In this document: positions 55,380-64,000 of the stretch, piece after piece
Layout of the letters: every line of letters starts with the position of its first letter
How positions within the stretch are numbered: the stretch's first letter is position 1
Program-made: the position numbers and the translations under genes
Source of the DNA: Acinetobacter sp. XS-4
GTDB taxonomy: Bacteria > Pseudomonadota > Gammaproteobacteria > Pseudomonadales > Moraxellaceae
Direction of reading: 5' to 3'
Length of the DNA: 64,000 bases
NCBI RefSeq assembly: GCF_023920705.1
Contig: NZ_CP094657.1
Span: 930,001-994,000, forward strand
Notes under the pieces: model-generated
The model's input: the letters and a program-made list of their open reading frames with translations, nothing else
Told to the model about the DNA's origin: nothing
Database searches by the model: none

Positions 55380-55787
55380 TTAGTCTTGTTCCAATTCTTT
55401 ACGAATAAGATCACGTATTTCTTCTGGAAGACGACGAGCTACAAGTTCTTTGCTTAAACATGCCAACTCAACCTCGCCAGAAGCAAGCAAGATTTCACCA
55501 CGATAAATATTTTGTTGCAACACAAATGACGCAGCTTTACATGAAACTACACGTGCTGTAACAGTAATTAAATCATCCATTAAAATAGGACGCATGTATT
55601 TTACGTCAATTTTGTGTACGACAAAGTTGTAGTCTTTTTGATGCCAGTAATGATCAACGCCAGAAGCACGGAGCCATTCAGTACGGGTACGTTCCATATA
55701 GCGAATGTGGTTGGCATGGTAAACAATACCGCCTGCGTCCGTATCTTCAATATAAACACGAATGTTGAATTCAAAATGATTCGCCAT
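55380..55787 (-). CDS. ybgC: Acyl-CoA thioesterase YbgC
   Basis: YbgC is a hotdog-fold 4HBT thioesterase that usually opens the tol-pal operon; in other species it acts on short acyl-CoAs or acyl-ACPs and has been linked to phospholipid synthesis. The 135-residue protein begins MANHFEFNIRVYIEDTDAGG and has the catalytic aspartate in DTDAGGIVYHANHIRYMERTR. I start at 55787 for family agreement; the ORF from 55871 adds 28 residues unlike YbgC. It is followed by tolQ after 23 bases. Confidence 0.92.
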   Translation of the reverse strand: MANHFEFNIRVYIEDTDAGGIVYHANHIRYMERTRTEWLRASGVDHYWHQKDYNFVVHKIDVKYMRPILMDDLITVTARVVSCKAASFVLQQNIYRGEILLASGEVELACLSKELVARRLPEEIRDLIRKELEQD

Positions 55788-55997
55788 GAGAGGATTCCGT
55801 TTTAGTTCACTATAGAGCTTTGTATCTAAAATATGACTGCTGAATAAAACATCAATTTTATTCGAAGCCACGTATATGCTTTAAATACGGGGCAGTTTAG
55901 CAGATTGCATACTAAGTCCTATGGCACAACCTTTCAATTGCGATTGCTGTATTTTTGATCGAAAAATGCTACATCTCATGGCTAGCATGCTTTTAAA

Positions 55998-57332
55998 TTA
56001 TAACGGTTTCCATGTCATTTGAACTTGTTTTGACATATTCGGATAATCTAATACGAATCTTACATGTAACTCAGTCCCTGTTTTTAAAGCTTTGTCATCC
56101 ACAATAAAATAAGGATTATGATTCGGTGCAGCCTGACTTAAGTCTTGATTCTCTGGTGTAGCTCCCAAGAAGACAAAGAAGGAAGGCATCAGTTTGCCAT
56201 AATAGGCAAAATCCTCACTAGCACTTGCATTGTGCTCAAGCACATGCAGTCTTGAAGCTCCTGCAACTTTCGCTAATGTTGGCTGAATAAGTTGAGTAAG
56301 GTTTTTATCATTCATGGTTACTGGTGCATAAGGTGCAATTTCAACTTTAGCAGTTACATCATTGGCTTGAGCATTATGCTCTATCATGACTGGTAAACTT
56401 TTTAAGATATTATTTCTTATTTCTTCGTTATTAGAGCGAATCGTACCGATCATATTGACCTGTTCGGGAATTACATTTCCTGCAGTACCCCCTTGAATAT
56501 TACCAATACTGATTACACCCATACCTTGGGTTAGATCTGTTCTTCGGCTAATCAGACTTTGCAAATTATTAATCATGAGTGCAGATGCATAAATTGGATC
56601 TTTACCTAACCACGGCGTCGAACCATGAACCTGCTTACCATTGACCTGAATACGTAAGTGATCTGCACTATTTAAAATAGCACCGTCTTTATAGTAAAGG
56701 TGCCCACTTTCCATGCCTGCCATGACATGCATTCCAAAAATGACTTCTGGTTTATAGTCTTTAAAAGCACCATCTGCGATCATTTTTCGTGAACCGATTT
56801 GATCACCATGGGTAAAGTTATCTATATCTGCACTGCCTTCTTCAGCCGGTTGGAAAACAAAAATAACTGTGCCCGATATTTTATCTTTATTCGCAGCTAA
56901 AATTTTTGCTGCACCTAATAGCATTGCAGTGTGTGCATCATGTCCACAAGCATGCATCACATAAGTTTCCTTACCTTGATAAATTGCTTTTTGTTTACTG
57001 GCAAATGGAACACCGCTTTTTTCCTCCATGGGTAAAGCGTCCATATCGGCGCGAAGTGCAATGATAGGGCCGGGTTTATTACCTTTTAATATGCCAATTA
57101 CACCTGTTTTCGCATAACCTGTTTTGACTTGAATGCCATAAGACTTCAACTCTCTTTGAACAAGGGCAGACGTTTTAAACTCCATATTGCCTAGTTCAGG
57201 ATGTTGGTGAATGTTTTGTCTTAGCTGAATGACCTGATTTTCATTTTGTTGAGCAGCATCGTTAACCCAATCTGCTAAACTTAGTTGACTCATTAAGGCG
57301 AGTGGCAAAAATAAAGCGGCTTTCTTATACAT
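55998..57332 (-). CDS. M20 family amidohydrolase (hippurate hydrolase-like), exported
   Basis: This 444-residue M20D-type metalloamidase/carboxypeptidase has metal-binding motifs HACGHDAHT (about 127-135) and FQPAEEGS (about 160-167), the earlier RADMDALP catalytic-aspartate segment, a later HVMAG, and a lid dimerisation domain. An N-terminal signal peptide ending SLADW indicates periplasmic export, which is unusual for the many cytoplasmic members. Likely substrates are N-acyl amino acids or short peptides; the exact one is unknown. It stands alone, between the tol-pal cluster and ruvAB. Confidence 0.85.
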   Translation of the reverse strand: MYKKAALFLPLALMSQLSLADWVNDAAQQNENQVIQLRQNIHQHPELGNMEFKTSALVQRELKSYGIQVKTGYAKTGVIGILKGNKPGPIIALRADMDALPMEEKSGVPFASKQKAIYQGKETYVMHACGHDAHTAMLLGAAKILAANKDKISGTVIFVFQPAEEGSADIDNFTHGDQIGSRKMIADGAFKDYKPEVIFGMHVMAGMESGHLYYKDGAILNSADHLRIQVNGKQVHGSTPWLGKDPIYASALMINNLQSLISRRTDLTQGMGVISIGNIQGGTAGNVIPEQVNMIGTIRSNNEEIRNNILKSLPVMIEHNAQANDVTAKVEIAPYAPVTMNDKNLTQLIQPTLAKVAGASRLHVLEHNASASEDFAYYGKLMPSFFVFLGATPENQDLSQAAPNHNPYFIVDDKALKTGTELHVRFVLDYPNMSKQVQMTWKPL

Positions 57333-57504
57333 GTCCTTATCCTAAAAATATTATTGTTCATAAGATTTAATATCTAGGTTTCTTATAATTCAGTTTTTTA
57401 AAATATTAAAAAATCAATAAGGTATAAAGAAAGACTTAAAAAGTATTGAGTGGCTAATCTATTGATAAGGCAATTATTATTTGAATAAAAAAAGAATAGT
57501 TAAA

Positions 57505-57535
57505 TTAAAAAAGGAAGAGAAAACTCTCTTCCTTT
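57505..57535 (-). terminator. Terminator after ruvB
   Basis: On the minus strand AAAGGAAGAGA pairs with TCTCTTCCTTT around a 4-base loop and is followed by a T-run. It lies just beyond the ruvB stop. Confidence 0.82.
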
Positions 57536-57537
57536 GA

Positions 57538-58542
57538 TTAGTTTTTAGGCTCAGGTGGTGTCAGGCCAAACTGTAAATAAGACTGATTGGTTGCAATGCG
57601 GCCTCGAGCAGTCCGCATGACATAACCTTGTTGAATTAAATACGGTTCAATCACATCTTCAAGTGTGCCGCTATCTTCAGCCATTGCTGCTGCTAGCGCT
57701 TCAACTCCAGCAGGGCCACCATCAAAACGCTCTAACAGCATGCTCAAATAACGTCGGTCTAGGGTGTCTAAACCTGCTTTATCAACATTGAGCATATCAA
57801 GGGCACGTTGAGCCATTTCATGGGTCACTTCGCCTGTGCCTTTCACTTGTGCATAGTCTCGCACACGACGTAATAAACGATTGGCAATACGAGGTGTTCC
57901 ACGGGCACGGCGTGCAACTTCTTCTGCGCCCTCAACTGTGATGGGCACATTCATCAAGTTTGCAGAGCGTGACACAATGTGAGTGAGGTCTTCTACAGAG
58001 TAAAACTCAAGACGTTGCACAATACCAAAACGGTCACGTAGAGGAGAGGTGAGCAAACCCGCGCGTGTTGTAGCCGCAACAAGTGTAAAAGGGGGTAAAT
58101 CGAGTTTGATTGAACGAGCAGCAGGGCCTTCACCAATCATGATATCTAATTGGTAGTCTTCCATCGCTGGATAAAGAATTTCTTCAATCACTGGAGAAAG
58201 GCGGTGAATTTCATCAATGAACAAGACGTCGCCTTCTTCAAGGTTGGTAAGCATTGCAGCTAAGTCACCCGCACGCTCCAAAACTGGCCCCGAAGTAGAT
58301 TTAAGATTACCGCCCATTTCACGCGCAATAATATTGGCAAGGGTGGTTTTACCCAAGCCCGGTGGACCAAAAATCAGCGTGTGATCAAGTGCTTCACCAC
58401 GACCGCGAGCTGCGCCAATGAAAATTTCCATTTGCTCGCGTACTACAGGTTGTCCGATGTAGTCGGCAAGAGAAGTTGGTCGAATAGCCCGATCAAAATG
58501 ATCTTCAGGCTTTTCCGCTCCACTGATTAGACGGTCTTGCAT
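57538..58542 (-). CDS. ruvB: Holliday junction branch-migration ATPase RuvB
   Basis: RuvB is the hexameric AAA+ motor that, with RuvA, drives branch migration of Holliday junctions. The 334-residue protein has Walker [14 protein letters not shown] (about 58-70), Walker B FIDEIHRL (about 108-115), the sensor-1 AATTRAG and the arginine-finger region SPLRDRFGI, plus a C-terminal winged helix. It starts 7 bases after ruvA. RuvC is not in this window. Confidence 0.97.
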   Translation of the reverse strand: MQDRLISGAEKPEDHFDRAIRPTSLADYIGQPVVREQMEIFIGAARGRGEALDHTLIFGPPGLGKTTLANIIAREMGGNLKSTSGPVLERAGDLAAMLTNLEEGDVLFIDEIHRLSPVIEEILYPAMEDYQLDIMIGEGPAARSIKLDLPPFTLVAATTRAGLLTSPLRDRFGIVQRLEFYSVEDLTHIVSRSANLMNVPITVEGAEEVARRARGTPRIANRLLRRVRDYAQVKGTGEVTHEMAQRALDMLNVDKAGLDTLDRRYLSMLLERFDGGPAGVEALAAAMAEDSGTLEDVIEPYLIQQGYVMRTARGRIATNQSYLQFGLTPPEPKN

Positions 58543-58549
58543 AATTGTT

Positions 58550-59149
58550 TTACTTCATCATTGATTTAAGAGCAGCACGAATAATATCGGCTGATTCTGT
58601 GTAATCGGCTTTAACCGCAGCAACAGCTTTTTGTGCTTCAAGTGGCTTATAACCTAAAGATTGCAAAGCAGCTTCTGCTTCTGCCACAGGTGAGTTTGCA
58701 GCAAACTGAATTTGAGGCAGGGTAGCTGAAGTAGAAGTTCCTTGAGCTAATGTTTTGAAACGGTCACGAAGCTCAATCATTAAACGTTCAGCTGTTTTTT
58801 TGCCAACGCCCGGAACTTTTACTAACGTATTGATGTCGTCATGTTCAATTGTGTGCACCAGTAACTCAACACTTAACGTTGATAAAATACCTAAAGCCAT
58901 TTTCGGACCGACACCATTTACTTTTAATAAAGTGCGGAAAATTGTTTTCTCTTGAGCATCACTAAATCCGTAGAGCTGTTGTGCATCTTCACGGACAACC
59001 AAATGCGTCCATAGCGTAACTTTTTGGCCTTTTTGTAATTGGCAAAATGTTGAAAGTGGCGTATCAATTTCATAACCCACACCATTTACATTTAGTAAGA
59101 CAGTAGGGGCTTCTAGGGCAAACACTTCGCCAATTAAACATCCGATCAT
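58550..59149 (-). CDS. ruvA: Holliday junction DNA helicase subunit RuvA
   Basis: RuvA tetramers bind Holliday junctions and load RuvB. The 199-residue protein has an OB-fold N-terminal domain ([28 protein letters not shown]), two helix-hairpin-helix motifs ([16 protein letters not shown] and [16 protein letters not shown]) and a C-terminal three-helix domain that contacts RuvB. It leads the ruvAB operon. Confidence 0.97.
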   Translation of the reverse strand: MIGCLIGEVFALEAPTVLLNVNGVGYEIDTPLSTFCQLQKGQKVTLWTHLVVREDAQQLYGFSDAQEKTIFRTLLKVNGVGPKMALGILSTLSVELLVHTIEHDDINTLVKVPGVGKKTAERLMIELRDRFKTLAQGTSTSATLPQIQFAANSPVAEAEAALQSLGYKPLEAQKAVAAVKADYTESADIIRAALKSMMK

Positions 59150-59242
59150 AGATTAGTTTCACTTATTCATAACTGTAAATCTGGTCGTTTTAACACTAAT
59201 TGAAAACGACACTGGTTTTATTTCTTTCTATATCAAGCCAGC

Positions 59243-60583
59243 TTAAAACAAACCTATTTTATTACCTTGCAACTCTTGCGCCAAGCTATAAGCCTGATGA
59301 TCTGAGAACTTACTGATAATATCGAGTACTTGCATAATATTGCTGTAATGATTATTGCTAAAGTTAGCACCATACAGACTAAGAATAGACATTAAACGTT
59401 GTTCTTTAAAGCTTAAAGATTTATGTGGTGTGGTCAGCGGTACAAATGCATCCAAAATTGTTTGCAAACTTTGATGCGCAATAATTTCTAAGCCAGACTT
59501 TTGTGGATGCTCAAAAATTTTATCACGCGCCAGATTTTTGGCTGTTTCGATACCAATTGCAATATCGGGTGAGCAATATTGTAAAAGGTTACCTTTAAGC
59601 TGACCTGTAATGATTTCATAATGATGTTTAGCAAAAGCTGTGGTGACTTCATCCACAAGCCGTTTCATAACACGACCACGTAATGCCGAAATCTTTTGTT
59701 GCCACGTGCTATTTGGGTGTGACAATTCTTCAGGCTGACCATAGTCGGCAATAAGGTTTAAGAAAATTGGCTCAACTTCTTGGTAACTCAGCATATTTAA
59801 GATAATGCCATCTTCTAAGTCAATTAAGGCATAGCAAATGTCATCCGCAGCTTCTAACAAATAGGTGAGCGGGTGACGGCAATAATGATATTCACCTAAC
59901 TGAATAAGTCCGAGCTGTTCGGCAATCTGTTTTAAAATTTCTTTTTCAGATTGATAACAACCAAACTTTGCTCGTTGATGAGAAGGGCGATCACCTTGCG
60001 ATGCAATGGTTTTTGAAAGCCATGGATACTTTAAATAAGCCCCTAAGGTTGCATAGGTTAAGCGCATACCTCCATCATTTGGATGATAGTCAATGCGACT
60101 TAATAATCGTAATCCTTGAGCATTACCTTCAAACTGGCGAACATCGGCTTCTTCTTCGGGGCTTAGTTTCTTCAAAAAATCATCATGTGAAGCATCGTCA
60201 AACCACTCACGAATCGCATATTCACCCGCATGTCCGAAAGGCGGGTTGCCAATGTCGTGGGCTAGACACGCTGCCTGAATAATTGCACCAACATCGGCCG
60301 GAGAAATCCAAACGGGTAATTCATTTTTTATTTTTTCTGCGGCAAGCATTCCCATTGAGCGGCCAATACAGGAGACTTCAAGAGAGTGGGTTAAACGGGT
60401 ATGAATGCCATCATGCTGTGCAAGTGGGTGAACTTGCGTCTTACGGTTTAGCTGACGAAAACTTTGAGAAAATATAATGCGGTCATAATCTTTATGGAAT
60501 GGGCTACGAGCCAGTTCTGTACTGCTTTTTTTACTACCTAAACGAACTGCAGAAAGCAGCTCTAACCAACGCATTTGTTCCAT
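59243..60583 (-). CDS. dgt: dGTP triphosphohydrolase (Dgt-type HD protein)
   Basis: This 446-residue HD-domain enzyme hydrolyses dGTP (or dNTPs) to deoxynucleoside and triphosphate and so adjusts dNTP pools. The metal-binding HD residues are H66 in TRLTHSLEV and H109-D110 in CLAHDIGNPPFGHAGE, with a later aspartate in EAADDICYALIDLED. The N-terminal SPFHKDYDRIIFSQSFRQLNRKTQV is characteristic of the Dgt family. It is divergent from purL. Confidence 0.9.
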   Translation of the reverse strand: MEQMRWLELLSAVRLGSKKSSTELARSPFHKDYDRIIFSQSFRQLNRKTQVHPLAQHDGIHTRLTHSLEVSCIGRSMGMLAAEKIKNELPVWISPADVGAIIQAACLAHDIGNPPFGHAGEYAIREWFDDASHDDFLKKLSPEEEADVRQFEGNAQGLRLLSRIDYHPNDGGMRLTYATLGAYLKYPWLSKTIASQGDRPSHQRAKFGCYQSEKEILKQIAEQLGLIQLGEYHYCRHPLTYLLEAADDICYALIDLEDGIILNMLSYQEVEPIFLNLIADYGQPEELSHPNSTWQQKISALRGRVMKRLVDEVTTAFAKHHYEIITGQLKGNLLQYCSPDIAIGIETAKNLARDKIFEHPQKSGLEIIAHQSLQTILDAFVPLTTPHKSLSFKEQRLMSILSLYGANFSNNHYSNIMQVLDIISKFSDHQAYSLAQELQGNKIGLF

Positions 60584-60892
60584 TTATCATTATTCAAAAC
60601 TGTAAAACCTGATCATGCCAAAAAAAAGTTAAAAGCACTAGCTTGGTGCGACATAGTTTGTCTTAGTTCAGGTTTTATTATGTTATTGAATAAACATGAA
60701 ACAATTTATTTTTAACGAGAATGCCTAAAAAAATGATTTTGAACAAAAAACTACTCACTTCTTGCAGAATTAGGTTACAGAATACTGATTCTACATCTAG
60801 CTGATTTTAGCAAGAAGCAGTAGAATATGCGCTCTCTCTAAAGTCACATTGCGGTAAGGTTCACAAGACCTGCCCGTGGAGCCAAAATCAAC
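60584..60892. other. Divergent intergenic region, dgt / purL
   Basis: This 309-base region holds the promoters of dgt and purL. A TAGAAT -10-like hexamer at 60821-60826 is a candidate for purL, with no clear -35. A 10-bp inverted repeat (TAAAACCTGA at 60603-60612, TCAGGTTTTA at 60668-60677) is separated by 55 bases. I see no RNA gene and no clear PurR operator. Confidence 0.4.
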
Positions 60893-63800
60893 ATGTTTAT
60901 CGTGGCCGGTGCAGCAGCACATTCTTCTTTTAAGAAAGCTCAACTATTAACACGTTTATCGTCAATTAGTTCTGTTCAATCTTTTGACAGCCAATGGGTC
61001 TATTTGTTTGATCAAGCGCTCAACGAGCAGCAACATCAATCTGCTTTGCAATTATTAAATGACGGTGAGTCTTTTGAACTTCGTCAATCTGCAAGTGATG
61101 AGATTCAGATTTTAGTTACACCACGTGTGGGTACTATTTCACCTTGGTCTTCTAAAGCAACTGATATTTTCAAAAACTGTAATACACCAGTACACCGTTT
61201 AGAACGTGGTCTTTTATTCACATTAAAAGGTGTTACTGAAATTACGAATGAAGTTAAACAAGTACTTCATGACCGTATGACAGAAACAGTTTTTGCTCAA
61301 ATTGATGATGCAAAAGCATTATTTTCAGAAACTGCTCCAAAACCATTAAATTCAATTGATATCTTGGGTCAAGGCAAAGAAGCTTTGGTTAAAGCTAACA
61401 ATGAGTTTGGTTTTGCGTTATCTGAACAAGAAATTGATTACTTAACTGAAGCATTCGTTAAGCTGGGTCGTAATCCAAATGACATCGAGTTAATGATGTT
61501 TGCACAAGCAAACTCTGAACACTGCCGTCATAAAATCTTTGGATCTGAATGGACAATTGATGGTGAAAAACAACCATTATCATTGTTCCAGATGATTAAA
61601 AACACTTATAAAGAATCTCCAACTGATGTGTTATCTGCATATAAAGATAATGCTTCAGTAATTGTGGGTTATGACACGATGCGTTTTTATCCGAAAGCGG
61701 ATGAAAATGGTCACTTTGTTTATAAATATAAGAGCCAAGCTGCTCATATTTTAATGAAGGTTGAAACTCATAACCACCCAACAGCAATTTCTCCATTTGC
61801 TGGTGCTGCAACTGGTTCAGGCGGTGAAATCCGTGATGAAGGTGCAACAGGTCGTGGTGGTAAACCAAAAGCTGGTTTAACAGGTTTCACAGTTTCCAAC
61901 TTAAATATTCCAGGTTTTGAACAACCTTGGGAAGAAAACTACGGTAAACCTTCACGTATGGCATCGCCATTACAAATCATGATTGAAGGTCCATTAGGCG
62001 GCGCGGCATTCAATAATGAATTCGGTCGTCCTGCGTTAAATGGTTATTTCCGTACTTTCGAACAGAATGTAAATGGTGAAGTGAAAGGCTTCCACAAGCC
62101 AATTATGATCGCTGGTGGTTACGGTAATATCCGTCCTGACCATGTAGAAAAAGATGCGATTCAACCAGGTGATTTACTCATTGTATTGGGTGGCCCTGCA
62201 ATGTTAATCGGTCTTGGTGGTGGTGCAGCATCTTCTGTAGATAGCGGTACAATGGGTGAAAGCCTTGATTTCGCTTCTGTACAACGTGAAAACCCAGAAA
62301 TGGAGCGCCGTTGTCAAGAAGTAATCGATACTTGCTGGCGTTTAGAAGACTTCAACCCAATCGTTTCTGTACATGACGTTGGCGCGGGTGGTTTATCAAA
62401 TGCTATGCCTGAACTTGTGAATGATCATGAGTTAGGTGCAGTTCTTAACCTTCGTAAGATTCCTTCATTAGAACCGGGTATGAGCCCAATGGAAATCTGG
62501 TCAAATGAAGCACAAGAGCGTTATGTTCTTGCTATTCGTCCAGAATCTTTAGAGCAGTTCGAAGCAATCTGTGCACGTGAACGTTGTCCGTTTGCTGTGT
62601 TGGGTGAAGCAACTGAAGCACGTCACTTAACAGTTGAAGATCCATTATTCCAAAATGATGCTGTTGATATGCCAATGCAGGTGATGCTTGGTGGTACGCC
62701 ACGCATGCAACGTTCTTATGAAACTATTGAACGTAGTGGCGATGATTTTGACGCTTCAAAAGTTGATTTGAAAGATGCGATTTTCCGCGTATTGAAAAAC
62801 CCTACAGTTGCGTCTAAGTCATTCTTGATCACAATTGGTGACCGTTCAATTACAGGTATGGTTGCACGTGATCAAATGGTTGGTCGTTGGCAGGTTCCTG
62901 TTGCAGATGCAGCAGTAACAACAACAAGTTTGCAAGGTTTCACTGGTGAAGCAATGGCAATGGGTGAACGTCCACCAGTTGCATTGTTAAACCCAGCCGC
63001 ATCTGCTCGTTTGGCAGTTGCTGAAGCAATTACCAATATTGCATGTGCAAACATTGAACAAATTAGCGATATCAAACTTTCTGCAAACTGGATGGCTGCT
63101 GCTGGTCAAAAAGGTGAAGATCAAGCATTGTTTGAAGGCGTGAAAGCAATTGGTATGGAAATGTGTCCTGCTTTAGGAATTGCGATTCCTGTAGGTAAAG
63201 ACTCACTTTCAATGCGTACGACTTGGAATGACAACGGTGAAGATAAAGCTGTAACTTCTCCAATGACGGGTGTAATCACTGCATTTGCTCCAGTAACTGA
63301 TGTTCGTAAGACCTTAACACCTGAACTTAAAAATTTAGAAGATTCAGTACTTGTTCGTATTGATTTATCTAAAGGTCAGTTCCGTTTAGGTGGTTCGATT
63401 CTTGCTCAAGTATATAAAGCAATTGGTTCAATCACTCCAGATGTTGACAGTTTTGATGATTTCAAAGCGTTCTTCGCTTTAATCCAAGATTGGAACAACC
63501 GTGGCTTGATTCAGGCTTACCATGACATCGGTGATGGTGGTTTATTAGCTTCTGTAGCTGAAATGATGTTTGCTGCACGTTTAGGTGTTGCGTTAGAAAA
63601 CCAGACTACTGCAGGTTTATTTGCAGAAGAAATTGGTGCAGTACTTCAAATCAAAGCAACTGATTGGGACGCTTTACAAGCAGAAATCGCAACTTCTAGC
63701 TTAAAAGATGCAATTGCTGTAGTTGGTCGTGTAAATAACTCAGATCAATTATCTGTAAATGGTTTAACTTTAGATCGTGCTGAATTACAACAAGCTTGGT

Positions 63801-64000
63801 CTGAGGTATCTCATCAGATCCAACGTCTACGTGATAACGTAGAAACTGCTGATCAGGAATTTTCATTAATTACTGACAATGCGCATCAAGGTTTGATTGC
63901 TAAACCAACATTCGACTTGAATGAACCTGTTGAAGCACCGTTCATTAATACACGCCGTCCTAATATGGCAATCTTGCGTGAGCAAGGTGTAAATGGTCAT
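60893..64000 (+). CDS. purL: Phosphoribosylformylglycinamidine synthase PurL (partial, 3' end off window)
   Basis: PurL converts FGAR to FGAM with ATP and glutamine in purine synthesis. The reading frame is open from ATG 60893 to the last base (1036 codons) and does not stop within the window; the large single-chain form is usually about 1280-1300 residues. The visible part contains the N-terminal domain, the linker with [16 protein letters not shown], the first catalytic half with [13 protein letters not shown] and [15 protein letters not shown], and the second half with DISLS-like and HDIGDGGLL motifs. The last residues, [16 protein letters not shown], mark the beginning of the glutaminase domain, which lies beyond the edge. 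The start has GGAG about 11 bases upstream. Confidence 0.95.
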   Translation, partial: MFIVAGAAAHSSFKKAQLLTRLSSISSVQSFDSQWVYLFDQALNEQQHQSALQLLNDGESFELRQSASDEIQILVTPRVGTISPWSSKATDIFKNCNTPVHRLERGLLFTLKGVTEITNEVKQVLHDRMTETVFAQIDDAKALFSETAPKPLNSIDILGQGKEALVKANNEFGFALSEQEIDYLTEAFVKLGRNPNDIELMMFAQANSEHCRHKIFGSEWTIDGEKQPLSLFQMIKNTYKESPTDVLSAYKDNASVIVGYDTMRFYPKADENGHFVYKYKSQAAHILMKVETHNHPTAISPFAGAATGSGGEIRDEGATGRGGKPKAGLTGFTVSNLNIPGFEQPWEENYGKPSRMASPLQIMIEGPLGGAAFNNEFGRPALNGYFRTFEQNVNGEVKGFHKPIMIAGGYGNIRPDHVEKDAIQPGDLLIVLGGPAMLIGLGGGAASSVDSGTMGESLDFASVQRENPEMERRCQEVIDTCWRLEDFNPIVSVHDVGAGGLSNAMPELVNDHELGAVLNLRKIPSLEPGMSPMEIWSNEAQERYVLAIRPESLEQFEAICARERCPFAVLGEATEARHLTVEDPLFQNDAVDMPMQVMLGGTPRMQRSYETIERSGDDFDASKVDLKDAIFRVLKNPTVASKSFLITIGDRSITGMVARDQMVGRWQVPVADAAVTTTSLQGFTGEAMAMGERPPVALLNPAASARLAVAEAITNIACANIEQISDIKLSANWMAAAGQKGEDQALFEGVKAIGMEMCPALGIAIPVGKDSLSMRTTWNDNGEDKAVTSPMTGVITAFAPVTDVRKTLTPELKNLEDSVLVRIDLSKGQFRLGGSILAQVYKAIGSITPDVDSFDDFKAFFALIQDWNNRGLIQAYHDIGDGGLLASVAEMMFAARLGVALENQTTAGLFAEEIGAVLQIKATDWDALQAEIATSSLKDAIAVVGRVNNSDQLSVNGLTLDRAELQQAWSEVSHQIQRLRDNVETADQEFSLITDNAHQGLIAKPTFDLNEPVEAPFINTRRPNMAILREQGVNGH

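Noticed and set aside
60603..60677. 10-bp inverted repeat upstream of purL as a riboswitch or PurR operator
   Set aside because: The arms are 55 bases apart, without the compact structure of a purine riboswitch, and do not match a PurR site. Chance is likely in AT-rich DNA.

Overview
The window looks like a stretch of Acinetobacter chromosome, probably from the A. baumannii/calcoaceticus group. The DNA is AT-rich. Core genes closely match gammaproteobacterial families, and several features are typical of Acinetobacter: a LolF-type permease paired with LolD, two rhombosortase-type (GlyGly-CTERM) surface proteins, a lipid A galactosamine-type operon preceded by PmrA-like half-sites, and a GyrA with an acidic insert. 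I see no tRNA or rRNA gene, insertion sequence, prophage or CRISPR array. Genus assignment is inference from protein content only.

Layout. 1-2.2 kb: pdxB-epmA. 2.2-4.7 kb (minus): Tim44-like membrane protein and radA. 5.2-6.6 kb: cycA-like permease. 6.7-9.1 kb: lptM-lysA-dapF (lysine and cell wall). 9.2-10.7 kb: an ADP-ribosylglycohydrolase gene cut by one amber codon, followed by an alpha/beta hydrolase. 10.7-12.4 kb: LysE-type exporter and xerC. 12.9-14.6 kb: etfBA. 14.9-17.7 kb: gyrA. 17.7-21.5 kb (minus): a four-gene glycolipid operon (YdjC deacetylase, GT2, GtrA, GT39) matching the NaxD/FlmF2/FlmK logic of amino-sugar addition to lipid A. 21.8-26.6 kb (minus): TolC-like, HlyD-like and two ABC-2 permease genes with no ATPase. 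27.0-31 kb: serC, two uncharacterised genes, yaiI, and an EamA transporter. 31.2-36.5 kb: lolF-lolD, comEC, and a lipid A-type acyltransferase on the opposite strand. 36.7-38.5 kb: sppA-like peptidase and a hydrolase. 38.6-42.3 kb: purMN (minus), then perM-like and hda (plus).

42.7-47 kb: two paralogous CSLREA/GlyGly-CTERM surface proteins. 47-48.4 kb (minus): an overlapping trio of ECF sigma factor, small membrane protein and DUF3106 protein. 48.5-50.3 kb (minus): SpoU methyltransferase and fbp. 50.5 kb: a 61-residue acidic protein. 50.7-55.8 kb (minus): complete ybgC-tolQRAB-pal. 56-60.6 kb (minus): M20 amidohydrolase, ruvAB and dgt. 60.9 kb to the end: purL, cut off at the window edge just where its glutaminase domain should begin.

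Much of the window serves the envelope: Tol-Pal, Lol, lipid A acylation and decoration, LptM, efflux, the two surface proteins and SppA. Housekeeping metabolism fills most of the rest: PLP (pdxB, serC), lysine/DAP, purines and gluconeogenesis. The best leads beyond routine annotation are three evenly spaced PmrA-type half-sites before the naxD-like operon, the rhombotarget pair beside an orphan-looking ECF sigma operon, the tripartite exporter without an ATPase and the palindrome over its putative promoter, and the single-stop ADP-ribosylglycohydrolase.
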